From Polytrichum commune (Eukaryota; Streptophyta; Polytrichopsida; Polytrichales; Polytrichaceae): a DNA stretch of 64,000 nt. The stretch lies in assembly GCA_950295325.1 (NCBI GenBank), contig OX485806.1, positions 9,424,001-9,488,000 on the forward strand, given 5' to 3'. Numbering within the stretch: position 1 is the first letter of the stretch; each line of letters begins with the position of its first letter. The position numbers and the translations under genes were made by a program. The notes beneath the pieces are model-generated. The model was not told the DNA's origin, made no database searches, and saw only the letters and a program-made list of their open reading frames with translations. This document shows, one piece after another, positions 12,221 through 23,294 of this stretch.

Positions 12221-12600
12221 ACGCTAAGGGCCTTGGAAAGTCATCCAAAGGACATGCCGTGGGAAATAGAAATCCCAATATTGAAATCGATGGACCCTCA
12301 AGCTTAGTGTGTAAAGTGAAGTGGGACCATGTTGAGGGATCACAACATTATTGTATGGACAATTTCAAATAGTAGGTGGTTCGGGACTCACCCTAAGCGT
12401 TATGATATTTCTAGTTCAACCATATAGAATTTAATTGTTGTCACGACTCTTAGTTTTTTTGCATTAGACCCACCTCTTTTAAATGGGTCCAATGCAATAT
12501 TTGGTAGACCATGACACGGTATCCACTTGGTTCCATGTAGGATGTCGTGAAGATTTTCTCATCCATTAAAATCTCGTTGGCCCTCAAGGGCCCTCCTTAG
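12195..12600. mobile_element. Degenerate relative of the PIF-type family
   Basis: It retains ACGAAGAGCCGTGACCATG, GACCCTCAAGCTTAGTGTG, TAGACCCACCTC, TTCCATGTAGGATG and TTGGCCCTCAAGG in family order. The terminal GGGCCACTTCAC motif is eroded. Confidence 0.55.
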
Positions 12601-12834
12601 GCATGCACAATCCTTTTGATTTTTGGATTATAACAATTAAAGGAAGCGATGTACAAGAAAATGCCATGTTTTATCGCCCAAAAGTACCTTTGACTAGTGA
12701 AATTGACATGGAAAATGACCAAAATGCTTATGTGGTTCATTGGATGTGAATGACTCAATAGTTGAGCACCTTCACAAATTCTCATACAGAGATGTGCAAA
12801 CCACAATAAGTTGGCCACCTTGCATTTGGAGTAT

Positions 12835-14465
12835 GTAAATTGTCCCATATTTCTAACCACACATCAACCCCTAAAACCACCCCATCAACCTTACATAGCA
12901 ATACAACCCCCTTGTGTGACATGTTCTACCACATAAATACCCCCAAATGCAACCCACAACAATATATATACCTAGATGGTTCCTTCATGCCACCATACAA
13001 ACACGACATAGGAAACATTGTTGGCTCAAGATCATATAGTCCAAATAATGACCTCCATGTTGCATAACGACTCCCTAGACTACCAAACATACTATGCATG
13101 GAACTCTATGCTCTATACATTGCCCTCGCCTTCACAAAAGACCAATTGCAAAACATGTACATATTTATTGACAACCTCAACAACATGTATCTCATTAATA
13201 ATCACATCTGCCATCCCTCATCCTAGCACAACCACCCCGGCAAACTACTTATCTCATCCATAGTCCACCAAATTCTATGGACCAAACACTTCATAACTAT
13301 ACAAAAGTTAGAGCACACACCGGAATCTTGGGCAACGAAATCACAAACGAAGGAACCACCTGTAACAAACCAACCCCCACACCCCACATACACATTGCAC
13401 ACACCACACCTTATTGGCTCAACAAGGTCCTGACATACGAACATCACATAGAAATCCGCAACCTCCAAACATGCATAAACAAATACCACCACAAACAAGA
13501 ACTACGAACTACAAAATCTAAATTCACACATGTTGACAAATGGGTGACTAACAAGCAAATCAATCAAAAACTCTCAAACTACTTATTGAAAGCCTCAAGC
13601 ATATCTAATGCACAAACCTTAAAATTCCAATACACCCAACACATGGGAAACTGCTAAAAGAACCTTTTCTTGCCACTAACATATCCCAGCCCCAAGTGCA
13701 CACTTTGCCCAAACCACGCAATTTACACATGGCCACACCTACTCTCCACTTGCACCCACCCACACATAAAACGCCTTCGCATAGCCCGACACAACAAAGT
13801 AGTACACCAAATAGCCCAGACACTCCAATTGAACAAACACACATGGTGCTAAACCCTAGTAAATGTTGGCAACCAACACAACCGGCCCCAAGACATCACA
13901 ATCCCGGAATGGTTAATACAATGCACATGCCTCCCCAACACATGCACATGCATGGCCCAACTAAGACCCAACATATTATGTATACTAGGGTGCCCATAGA
14001 TAGTAGTACACCCATCCCCCAAACCCATCAAATACCATACAATTCATAGAATTTACCTACTCCATGACAAATTCCCAAATATTGCCATAAGAGAAAAAAA
14101 CAACCAATTATGACCCCCTCTTTCAAATTTTAATAATTGCGGGATGGAATGTTGGCCCCCTTATTATCATCACAACATGGGTATAAGGAGCCGTACACAA
14201 ACAATCACTCGAAGCCCTAGAAAAACTCAAAATACCCCTTGAGAAGTCCAAAAAAACTCATGAAAGACATACATCAAATAATCATAAAATACCTCACATA
14301 TCTTGTCCTAAATGAAAGAAATCTTGACAACAACCAAGCCCTAGTTGACTAGCCCCCATGAACCCAAACACCCACACCTAGTTCATTAATCATTAAAAAC
14401 TCACAAACCAACACCCCCCCTCTGAAACTATTATTTATAGGAGCCCACCTCCCGGAAGGTAGGAA
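12835..14465 (+). mobile_element. 5'-truncated LINE copy with RNase H region
   Basis: This is the 3' part of a non-LTR retrotransposon. Translation in three frames shows an RNase H domain starting YLDGSFMPP, with MELYALYIALAF, IFIDNLNNMYL and KVRAHTGILGNEI. Then come a linker (TPTPHIHIAHTTPYWL), a Cys/His knuckle (CTLCPNHAIYTWPHLL, CTHPHIKRLRIARHNK) and a conserved tail (FCNS/NYDPLFQILIIAGW). The frame shifts several times and in-frame stops are present, so the copy is dead. The 3' end is marked by CCTCCCGGAAGGTAGG at 14448-14463, also present in the second copy. The 5' reverse transcriptase is absent. A homologous copy lies at 17110-19125 on the other strand. Confidence 0.85.
14448..14463 (+). 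other. 3'-terminal stem-loop of the LINE
   Basis: CCTCCCGGAAGGTAGG can fold as a 6-bp stem with one mismatch around a GGAA loop. The second LINE copy has the perfect version at 17118-17133. In several LINE families the reverse transcriptase recognises a 3' hairpin; that role here is inferred. Confidence 0.55.
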
Positions 14466-15030
14466 GTAATGTCTACCCTATCACCTAGTAAATGGGATTA
14501 GAGTAAGGAATAATGGGCTCCTATTCACGTCAGTGCAAATTAAAAACACCGATGTTTTTAGTTTACTTTTATTCTAACCACATATATTCAAAAAAATCTT
14601 TAGAAATCAACAATTGTCCATATGTTATATTGAACGGTTGATGTGAGCACAAAGGCCATTGTTACATAAAACATCAAAAAAATATTCCACTTCTACCAAA
14701 ACAAACATCTTTGACGGTCATGCAAAGTTTGCATTTGGAGTGGCAACCATTGGATGGAGTCAACATCCTCATATGAACACTCAACACAACAAAAATACGA
14801 CCACTTCCCACTTAGACATTTTTTAACACATTCTAATCATCTCCAAATTGCACAACTCATGTGTCTAAGGGTAAATATCCATGTTGGCTTGGTGTTCGGA
14901 GTTCATTGATTGTGGAATAATGAGTTGGGAAAGGTTAATGTAGGAAGAAATCATCCATCAACCAAAATTGAGTTGCTTGGGAACTTAAGGGTTAATGTAT
15001 ATGTTTCTAAACTATGGGATACTTTCTTTG

Positions 15031-15131
15031 TGTTTTCATCTTCCTAATTAACGCGTTTACACGGACATCATGATTGATAGTCATGGATTTGTGGTGTCCA
15101 TGCAAACTCGTTCATTAGGAAGATAAAAACA
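15031..15131. mobile_element. Short hairpin element, about 40-bp arms
   Basis: The left arm (TGTTTTCATCTTCCTAATTA...) is mirrored by the right arm ending TTAGGAAGATAAAAACA, including the internal GTTTACACGGACATCATG / CATGCAAACTCG pairing. The sequence GTTTACATAGACATCACAAA seen at 16868-16887 and 20717-20750 belongs to the same motif set. It is probably a tiny miniature inverted-repeat element. Confidence 0.6.
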
Positions 15132-15528
15132 CCTAACATATCTTAAAGTTTGAAGTTGTATATTTTTAGTCCATTGACTCCAAAAATGTACCGACTCTCA
15201 AAATTGAGTCAATCAACAAAACGACAAATTTCAAGATACCATATCTTAAAGAATATTGATCTTTTTGCCAAACTGTAAATTAGGTCAAATGTGCAACCAA
15301 GCTGCTATCATTCTTCCAAATTTTAGCTTGAGTAGTGTAGCAACGAGAGAGAAATTGCATTTTGAATGAACTTAGGTCTATTGACTAAGTTTTGGAATTA
15401 TTTTCATCATTCACCTTCAATTGCAAGAGTAAGCTCACAACAATGCCTAGGGTATTTCTCTCACTTATAGTTAGTAGAGTGGTCTATTAGGATAATTTCT
15501 TTTACGATTGTGAAGGTTTTCTTTGCCC

Positions 15529-16551
15529 ATGAGAGCATTACCATATGAGAAGAGGTTGAATGCTATAGCCGTGTTGCATCATGGGCGTAGCACACGTGAA
15601 GTGTCAAAATTGTTGGGTATTTCTTAGTCTACATGCTTTAGGATCCATGGAGAGTGTGTTCCTCAAGTGAAGCCTTCAAGAAGAGGGCGCCCAAGAAGCA
15701 TCACCCTTGCTCAACAACAAGCAACTATAAGAGCCATCGTTGTTGGTGGACTAGATAACGTTATAGACATGAGGAATGCTTTGAGTGAGCACTTGAATGT
15801 GATAGTAAGCACCAACACAATGAGGCGTGCACTTCATGAAGCAAGTCTTGGGTCATTAGAGAAACCAAAAACATTGTTGCTCACGGCCAAGAATGTGTGT
15901 TGTAGGTTGAAATTTGCTCAATGTCATCAAGATTAGACTATCCATGATTAGTATAGGGTGATTTCTTAATGATGAGACTAAGATCAATTTGAATTCAGTT
16001 TGATGGTTGCACTTGATGTTGAGTGAGGGATGAAGAATCTTAATTACAAGCTCATCATGTGAGTCAAACAATTAAACATGGAGGTGGTGCAATTTTTGTG
16101 TGGGGTTGTATGACTTCATGTGGCATGGATTACATGCGCAAGATAGAGGAGAAGATGACACAAGCTATCTATCTTAGCATTCTTCAAGCTGAGGTCATGA
16201 AGACAATTGAATGTTATCGTTTCAACCCTTCTTGTGTCATATTCCGACATGATAATGATCTCAAACATACTGCAAAGTTAGTCAAGCAGTGGTTGTCAAC
16301 AAATTTTTTTGATATACTTGCTTGGCCTCCCCAATCACTTGAATTCAATCCAATAGAGCATGTGTGGGCACTTTTGAAATGGAAATTAAATGAGTATTCA
16401 ACACTAGCCAAAGGAATGCTTCAATTGTGGGAGCATGTGCAAGCTTCTTTTGATTCCATCATCCCTGAGCAGTGTCAAAATTTCTATCATTAGCATGCCC
16501 AATGGTATCCAAGTTGTTTTAGCTTCTGAAGGAGTTTGGGCAAACTATTGA
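15529..16551 (+). pseudogene. Tc1-like (DD34E) transposase remnant
   Basis: The frame opens MRALPYEKRLNAIAVLHHG and RSTREVSKLLGIS, a helix-turn-helix start. It is broken by an in-frame stop and then resumes with the GRPRSITL linker typical of Tc1 transposases. DDE residues are visible as NDETKIN (first D region, 15973 onward), HGGGAIFVWGCM, RHDNDLKHTAK (second D) and WPPQSLEFNPIEHVW (E). Counting from the D of HDND to the E of PIEH gives 34 residues between, hence DD34E. The C-terminus SMPNGIQVVLASEGVW-ANY is in a shifted frame. There are at least one stop and two frameshifts, so it is non-functional. No TIR pair could be recognised. Plant mariner-like elements are usually DD39D, which makes a Tc1 type notable. 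Confidence 0.85.
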
Positions 16552-17109
16552 TCTATGGGTAGATGTAGGTTACAAAATTGAGTCAATGTATATAGTTCTC
16601 TTCAAATCATTGTTTCTCCATGAGTAGTGTTGCAATAGACACGAGACTTTGGAAATGATGTACTTGACTATGACTATTAACTTACATAAGTGAAAGTTTG
16701 TATGTTCTTGTTTTTATTTACTTGGTATTGTGTGTGAAAAGTGAGTCACTTACTCGCTTTTAAGAATCAGTGTATCATTATAAATGCCCAAATTTATCTA
16801 TCAAAATCTACTTGGAATGATTTGGGACTTGTTTTTACTATAGTCCCTTCATCCAGGATGGATGAGTTTACATAGACATCACAAACCCTTAGCGCCCTGG
16901 TACATGTATAAGGGTACCGGAAGGACATGGGCTAGGGACATAAACTCATCCATTGTGAAGGTGAAAATGAAACAATATCCACTTGGTGTCATGTAGGATG
17001 TCATGTCAAGATAGAAGAGAAAGGAATTTTGAGGTAATTTAAACACCGTCGTGAATAAAACCTCATTGACCCACAACCAAGTTGGAACAAATTCTAGGAG
17101 TTGGAAAGG
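16552..17109. other. Intergenic between Tc1 remnant and LINE
   Basis: Contains a partial match to the PIF-type family near 16865-17060 (ATGAGTTTACATAGACATC, CACTTGGTGTCATGTAGG). No gene is supported. Confidence 0.4.
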
Positions 17110-19125
17110 GTGTATTGCCTACCTTCCGGTAGGTGGGCTGCTAATGAAGGGGTGTGTGGAAAGGGGAGAGGAGAGAAGAGGTGTCGTGGTGGCGTAATGG
17201 GAGCTTGGCGTTTATCTAATTTGCATTTGTTTAGAAAAGGAAAGTGAGGTATTTGATGACAATGGATTTGAAGTTGTTTGTAAGTTTTGTAATGGTGGTA
17301 GGAAGGATTCTAAGATTGGTGGAGGATGTGATGGATGGGTTTTGTATGGCACCACAAATACCCGCAGTAATAGCATTGGGTGGGGGACTTGCCATCCTAA
17401 TACTTGGATGTCAATGAGAAGGGAAGAGTTTTTGTAGATTTTGAGCAAGGTGGCAAATGTCAAGATTATGTCATTACAATATGTAAATTCTATAAAATTG
17501 GACATGGAAACATGGGGATGGGGAGAAGGGCAGTTTGTGTTTTTGGGTCAAGCACCAATGTTACATAGAATATCGGATAGAGTTGGGCGTTGCAATTGCA
17601 ATAGGTAGCAAAGCATGTCCAAGGGAGTGGACATGAGGGGACAACGTTGTCCAAGGAATGATTGTCATGGTTGTTGGCATGTATTAAAGCGGCGCACCAA
17701 GTGTTTGGGTGGGTGCATAATGATTCAAAAAAGGCATGGATATCTTTACTATGCATGCTTTTGCGAAAGTTATTAAGATATTGGTTTGTGCAACATGAGA
17801 GAAGGTGGAGCTATGTATCAACTTTTCAAAGGGCACAAAACGGACATTAAGGGGAGACATGAATGTTTTCTAAATTGTAGAATCAACGACAATTTCCTTT
17901 GTGTTGGTCAGAACATAATTTGAGGAGTTGTGATTTCGTGCTTTGCTAATGCCCTTGGTGTCCCAAAACGAGTTAAACCATGGGTAGTGCATTTCTTGAT
18001 TGGCTAGCCATTTGTTGACATATTGGAACCTGGTGGTAGCATGGGTGGCAATTATGTCGAGTTATCTAACTTCAAATTTGTGTGGAGGTTGTGCATGGAG
18101 CCATCATGTTGGGTAGAAAGTATGATGACTTTTGCCCCAATATGGGGTGGTGTGGGCATTGAGATGAAATGGGGCATGGGGGAGGGGATATTGATCAACA
18201 CCTTGTTTGGCAAGCTTCTCAACCTCATGTTTTCTAGAGATGCCAAAGTGAGCTCAAACTTTTTTGATTGTAACATTGTGTAGGATTCCTCAATGTGAAT
18301 ATAACATCGCCACTTAGTACTTTGTCCATATGGACACGTTGAGAGGAGGGGTGTTGAACATGGTTGTGGAGTAGGTAAATGTTGTTGAGATTGTGTGTGA
18401 AGATGAAAATATCATTTGGGAAGTGTTGAGTAATTTGGTGTACAACTAATAAAACGTAAATTTTTGGGCAAATTAGGATATTGAGGTATCCGGGAAGTTA
18501 GGCGCAATGTGGGTCATGGTGGAGTCGTCGTAAACACAAGAACCAACATTATTGTTGTTGCCATCATCATCTTGTGGAATAAACGATTCGTCCATATAGT
18601 AGTTGTGTAGAGGTGAGAATGTGAGAGGTTTGGGGGAGGTAAGTTTTGTAGGGAGGGGGGGGGGGGGTGTGTAGTGGAGGATGGAGGGGTGGTGGAATAA
18701 CGTTCAATCAAACTTTGGCATGGAGGGAAGAGATGAGTAGAGTAAGTACAGGCAATAAGGGTAAGTGTGGATTTGACAGGGTGAGGGAGTTTGTATATGT
18801 AGGATATAGATGAGAATGGGGTCTTGGTGGCATAATAATAAGGGAGACATGAGTTGGGGGGGGGGGGGATAGTGGAGAGTGAGTGGGGATAGTATGCAAA
18901 TGAGATGCATCGTTGACCATTGTAGAAGTTGAAGATCGAGATGGGGACCAATGTTTGTGGTTGATGGTGATGAAAGTGTGAGATTGATGATGAGTTGCAG
19001 CCAATTTGGCCCATTTAAATCTTTTTGGGAGCACCTTTTTATGTGGTACATGTGCACAACCATGGCTAGACCATGGGCGGGTGAAGTTTGGGCCAAGTGC
19101 GCTAAAGATGGCATCCCTCAAAAAG
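17110..19125 (-). mobile_element. 5'-truncated LINE copy, minus strand
   Basis: Same family as the copy at 12835-14465. Reading the minus strand, an upstream Pro/Ser/Thr-rich stretch (about 18700-19120) leads into RNase H (YYMDESFIPQDDDG, NVGSCVYDDSTMTHIAP near 18500-18590). Next are HNLNNIYLLHNHVQHPSSQ, AHFGISRKHEVEKLAKQG and PHAPFHLNAHTTPYWGKS. The tail FIEFTYCNDIILTFA lies near 17450-17490. Stops and frame changes are scattered through it. The 3' end is marked by the perfect hairpin at 17118-17133. Poly-G runs at 18655 and 18857 interrupt it. The 5' limit is approximate. Confidence 0.8.
17118..17133 (-). other. 3'-terminal stem-loop of the LINE, perfect form
   Basis: On the minus strand CCTACCGGAAGGTAGG forms a perfect 6-bp stem with a GGAA tetraloop (GNRA type). 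It is preceded by AGCCCA as in the plus-strand copy. Confidence 0.65.
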
Positions 19126-19129
19126 GGAG

Positions 19130-21557
19130 GGTTATACTTTAGGAACGAGAGGGGACATGTGAGGGGTGGTGAAAAGTAAGACTGAGTGAGATGATGGTTA
19201 TATATGAGATCTGAAATGGGTGATCATGATAAAGAGTTCATTTTATTACATGACAATACCTTAAAAAGTTTGGTTCACTTTACCGTAGACATGAGGACAT
19301 AAAGAACCCAAAAAATGAATAAAAACATTACATGACACCCATTCTCCCCTTGCACATATCCACGATCATGTAGGAGCTTTCATGACAACCACCCATCTTG
19401 ATGAACTCCTATAGCTATGGGACCGTTTTTGCGAATATCAAACCCCAACCCACGCTCCTTTACCCTTCACACCACACTATTTCTCCACATAAGTCACACT
19501 TTTAGTACGACAATACATTGCGCACCAAACCTTTTAAGGCATTCCCAATGTAATCATTTAGCTACAACTATCATGACGGTGTAAGTCGTGTGCCCAAACC
19601 CTGGACCTTTCAAAAAGGCTTAAAAGGTTAGCCTATGATGAGACGAGTTACCGTCACAAGTTTAAAATCCTATACTTTTCTTGAACCAAGTGCCTCGCAA
19701 AATGAATTGGGACATCATGCATAAAGCTGCACATGCATTCAATCTGTGGACATGAAAACACATGAAATCACAAAGAGTTTGTCATTACCATAAGTTACAA
19801 ATCTGTAGCACTGTAGTAGAAGTCCCTCAAACAAACAAACAAACAATAGGTAAGTATCGAATGTGTAAGGCCCTAGTGTAGGGGACACTTCCAACTCCAC
19901 AAACAACTTTGGCCATTGGATATTAGGATTAGGAATCGTCTCATCTAGTTAACAATTGTGGGTGAATTGCAAAGATAGCCATTTCAAGTTCCATAATCAT
20001 CGGAAATTCAGATGCACATATTACAAGAGTCCGACTTGAACTTTCCCTATTGTTTTAAGTGTTCACATATCTAACCTATTTAGTGGTGACAATTGAACCT
20101 AGAATAGTGTCCGCTCTTGTCGTGACAAATCTATTTTCGTGTCCTTTCTTGAATCCTAACTACAAGCCTTGCCTAATACAACTCAAACGGAAGTGTCCAA
20201 CTAAGAAAGTGACCATGTTACCTTGATTCAAAACCAAGTTTCAACATCAAAACGAAACAATAGGTTATGTAGACATGTTGTGTAGCAAGAGGCACCTATA
20301 CATGGAGAGAGAGAGAGAATCATCACATACGAGCATACCTCACATCCATCCAAAATTCATATTCGACCCTTTACATGTTTGTGGCCGATCCATCCCACAT
20401 GACTTCAATTGGATTGCTTCAAGGTCTTCAATTCTCATTATGGTGTCAAATCAACCAACAATACAACCATTGGGACTGCATACTATTTCAGGTTTTTTGC
20501 GCTTGATGAACGAGAGGTACATTCGTACGCGACGATTCCCCAATCGATTTAGGGTTCGTGATGTCTATGTAAACTCATTCATGTTGGATGAAAAGGTTGA
20601 GGGCCTATTCATTCCAATCAAACTAACTCGGTGTCTTTGATGCTACTTCAGGAGTCAAAAATACTCCTGAATTTACATGACACAACATGGTCCACTACGT
20701 TGTCACCTTTACAACAAATGAGTTTACGTATAGACACCACAAACACCTAGCCATGCCCTCTTTGCCCCCTAAGCGGCATCCAATATAATTTCGTCATCTG
20801 TGGAAAGTTTTCGGTCTCGTTTGGAACGTCATTGAAGGAAAAACGACCCCTCCAAAAAGCTCCATTTAATTAAGCCGGTTCCACGGTTTCTAATCTAACC
20901 ACATCGGGCAAGTTGTTTGGCAACTTTCAATGAGCGCTAACTTAATTGGAAGACTGCTACTTTTAGCGGCGGCTGTGTTTTAGCCCTAGTAGCTTAATAA
21001 GTTAGTGCAAGTTAGTGCAAAGAGGCTCCTCACGTGCAGGCACGCGCAGGCAGCAGGTTCAAATTTCAAATTGAAGGGCTCGAGATTTAAAGGAGAAAGC
21101 CCGGGGCCAGGGCAATGGTGGGGGGGGGGGGGTCAGTTACTAATGTAAGTTAGAGCTATAATGTGACGACGAGTATAAGGAACTTGGGGTCATTTATTTT
21201 TTCCACTTTTGTCAACGTCCAAGTTATGGCCCCTATAAAAGCCCCAACTGTTTATTGTGCAGTACCATTTTCACAGGCTCAGAAGTGGCCATGACCCATC
21301 ATGCAGTGTAGACAACATAATAGCCTATCTTAGAGTATTATGAGTCGCTGGGGGGCGGCCTGCCCGAAGTCATGACCTCTGCCAAAATAACTTTACCTTA
21401 GTGGCTCCTCTTATAAGCAATCTCCATGTGTACGTGTGCCGGGAACTTTGTGTTGTGGGCTCCATGTTCCTGCAAATCGTTTTTTTAAACTTACGAGCCT
21501 GTGGCATTTGCAGCTCCATCGCCAAGCTATCTTAGGCGACCTAAGTTAATAACTTAA
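19130..21557. other. Intergenic, one dispersed repeat, no supported gene
   Basis: A stretch at about 20395-20540 (TGGTGTCAAATCAA, TGCATACTATTTCAGG, GATGAACGAGAGGTA) matches 60265-60375, so the 121-codon open stretch at 20275-20640 lies largely in repeat DNA and is not called a gene. A poly-G run lies at 21118-21132. The rest shows nothing recognisable. Confidence 0.45.
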
Positions 21558-22042
21558 GGGCCACTTCACACACGAGCCCACGAGCCGTGACCATGGAATT
21601 GTGAGAGCCCAAAAGAAAAGTGTCCAAAGACCGTCCAAACACACCCTCCAAACTCATGTTGTAGTGTGGTCACGGGGCCTCGAGTGTAGTGTGAAGTCGT
21701 ATGTGACCGGGCCCTCAACCAACTGCTATTTCAATGAAGTTCTATTCATGTGGGTCCTCACGCATCATAAAATAGAATAGACCGACGGTGGTGTGTCAAC
21801 ATTCGGAGTGTCATGGTCTCCTACATGTGGTTTTGAGAATAGCCCAAGTGACCATGAATAATAATCCATTCAATGCCATGTAAAAATCCATGTAGATTTT
21901 ATGTCCATGTTACATTCACATACTCCGTTGGTCTCTCAAGCGTAGTGTGAAGCGAACTTGGACCGGCTCCGCCTTTTCCACCAATGAGAGTGCTTGAAGT
22001 GTATTGGTTGGGGGGCTCTCAGTCTCATTTGTGAAGTGACCC
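21558..22042. mobile_element. PIF/Harbinger-type miniature element with TAA duplication
   Basis: It begins GGGCCACTTCACACACGAG and ends GTGAAGTGACCC, flanked by TAA at 21555-21557 and at 22043-22045. Internal blocks (GAGCCGTGACCATGGAA, GGGCCTCGAGTGTAGTG, TCCATGTAGATTTT, GGTCTCTCAAGCGTAGTG) match the other copies. It has no coding capacity. Immediately after the duplication a second CGGCCACTTCACACTTC motif occurs, suggesting a remnant of another end. Confidence 0.85.
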
Positions 22043-22655
22043 TAACGGCCACTTCACACTTCATCAACTTCAACGATAACCGGTTGCTCATCTAAGTGGA
22101 GGGCACTTTGAGCAACTTTTGTTGCGTTTTCCATCCATGCATGTGCCAATTTCATCCACCATATGTAGTTTACATCCATGAGCGTATGGATTATGATTGA
22201 TAAGTAGCTCAAGGAGGGTGGATGATGAGCTGCAAATTCGTGGGATGCCCCCCTTATTTGTGCAGTCAAAATGAGCATTTTAGCTCGGGCATGGGAGTAT
22301 CATTGGCAATTGAAATGTCTATGCTTAGATGAAGGACAATTACCGACCTCAACACTAAGTCCTACTTCAATGGTTTCTTGAGGCCCAACACTCGGGACTT
22401 TGTCTCCATGTTGAGACTTTGTTGATCGGAGCGGACTTGGGACCCCATGAGAATCAACCCTAAGTTAGGCGTTGTTTATGGTTATTGCATCGCTTCTTTC
22501 TTGAACCTAAGATTGGACCCTACCTTATGTGCATAGTTCTCTAGTTGACATAGTTCTCATGTGTATTTTTGCCTCTCAATTCATTCAAAAAGGTGTAGCA
22601 TGCATAACATTATTCAATTGTTATCATTTGTTCCATTCCAGTAATATCAATACAC
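22043..22655. other. Intergenic, nothing recognised
   Basis: A minus-strand open stretch at 22054-22278 (74 codons) has no identifiable domain. No other structure was seen. Confidence 0.4.
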
Positions 22656-22657
22656 TA

Positions 22658-23292
22658 CAGTAATCTCCCGTTTAAGTATGCACTTTGAACCAGAGCCGTT
22701 GGTGCGCACTTAGTTGGTAAGTGCGTATTTTACTCATATTGCTTTCTACACACTCTAATTCGATGAATTGTAACGGGAAACGGATGAAACCTGAGGCAAC
22801 CCGCTTGACCGAAGCCTAGCGATGTGAAATCATTGCAAAGTTGAGCAAGTTGAACGCGCCGAGCAAGCGGACGCTGGGGCGGGAGTATGAAGTCAGTAAA
22901 AGCGCCATCCGGAAAGTATGGGGCAATCGGGAGAACATACTACAATGGGTCATTTGTTGCAAGAGCCTATCAAGACATTTGTTGAATCTGAAAGTGCTAC
23001 AAACTTCAAAGGCTTTGAAGCTTTACACAACATTGTTCTCGACATCGACGACCGATTGCTTTGCTCTGATGTTCAAACGGAAGCTAGACAGTTGTATGAT
23101 GAAATGCGATGATCGTTTTAGACGTTTCAGCAAAACGTTAGCAAACTGACATTGAATGTCAAGTGTAAAACATTCATGCATTCGTGGAAAATGACTATGC
23201 ATGATATGTTCAAACAATAAAGTATGAACCCTGATTTTTGTCAAAAAAATTGTGCACTTAACCGGGATGTGTACTTAAGCAGGAGATTATTG
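22658..23292 (+). mobile_element. Deletion derivative of a pogo/Tigger-like transposon
   Basis: The 635-bp element starts CAGTAATCTCCCGTTTAAG and ends CTTAAGCAGGAGATTATTG. It is flanked by TA at 22656-22657 and 23293-23294. Behind the left TIR a coding stretch reads RCEIIAKLSKLNAPSKRTLG then REYEVSKSAIRKVWGNREN, the N-terminal CENP-B/pogo-type helix-turn-helix DNA-binding domain. It is preceded by an in-frame stop. A different frame then gives FKGFEALHNIVLDIDD and ARQLYDEMR up to a stop near the right TIR, which looks like the C-terminal tail. The DDE catalytic core is missing, so the internal part was deleted. Confidence 0.85.
22813..23149 (+). pseudogene. Pogo-like transposase remnant (N-terminal HTH only)
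   Basis: The recognisable part is the CENP-B-like HTH around SKRTLGREYEVSKSAIRKVW with the following GNRENIL motif. The reading after about residue 30 drops out of the family. The DD-D/E catalytic domain is absent, so it cannot catalyse transposition. It might still bind element ends if expressed, but no start signal or promoter supports expression. Confidence 0.7.
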
Positions 23293-23294
23293 TA

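Noticed and set aside
18514-19121. Overlapping Pro/Ser/Thr-rich open frames of 136-166 codons on the minus strand
   Set aside because: They lie in the 5' part of the decayed LINE copy, overlap in different frames and are interrupted by poly-G runs. Composition rather than coding keeps them open.
20275-20640. 121-codon open frame
   Set aside because: Part of it matches the repeat at 60265-60375 and no domain is recognisable.
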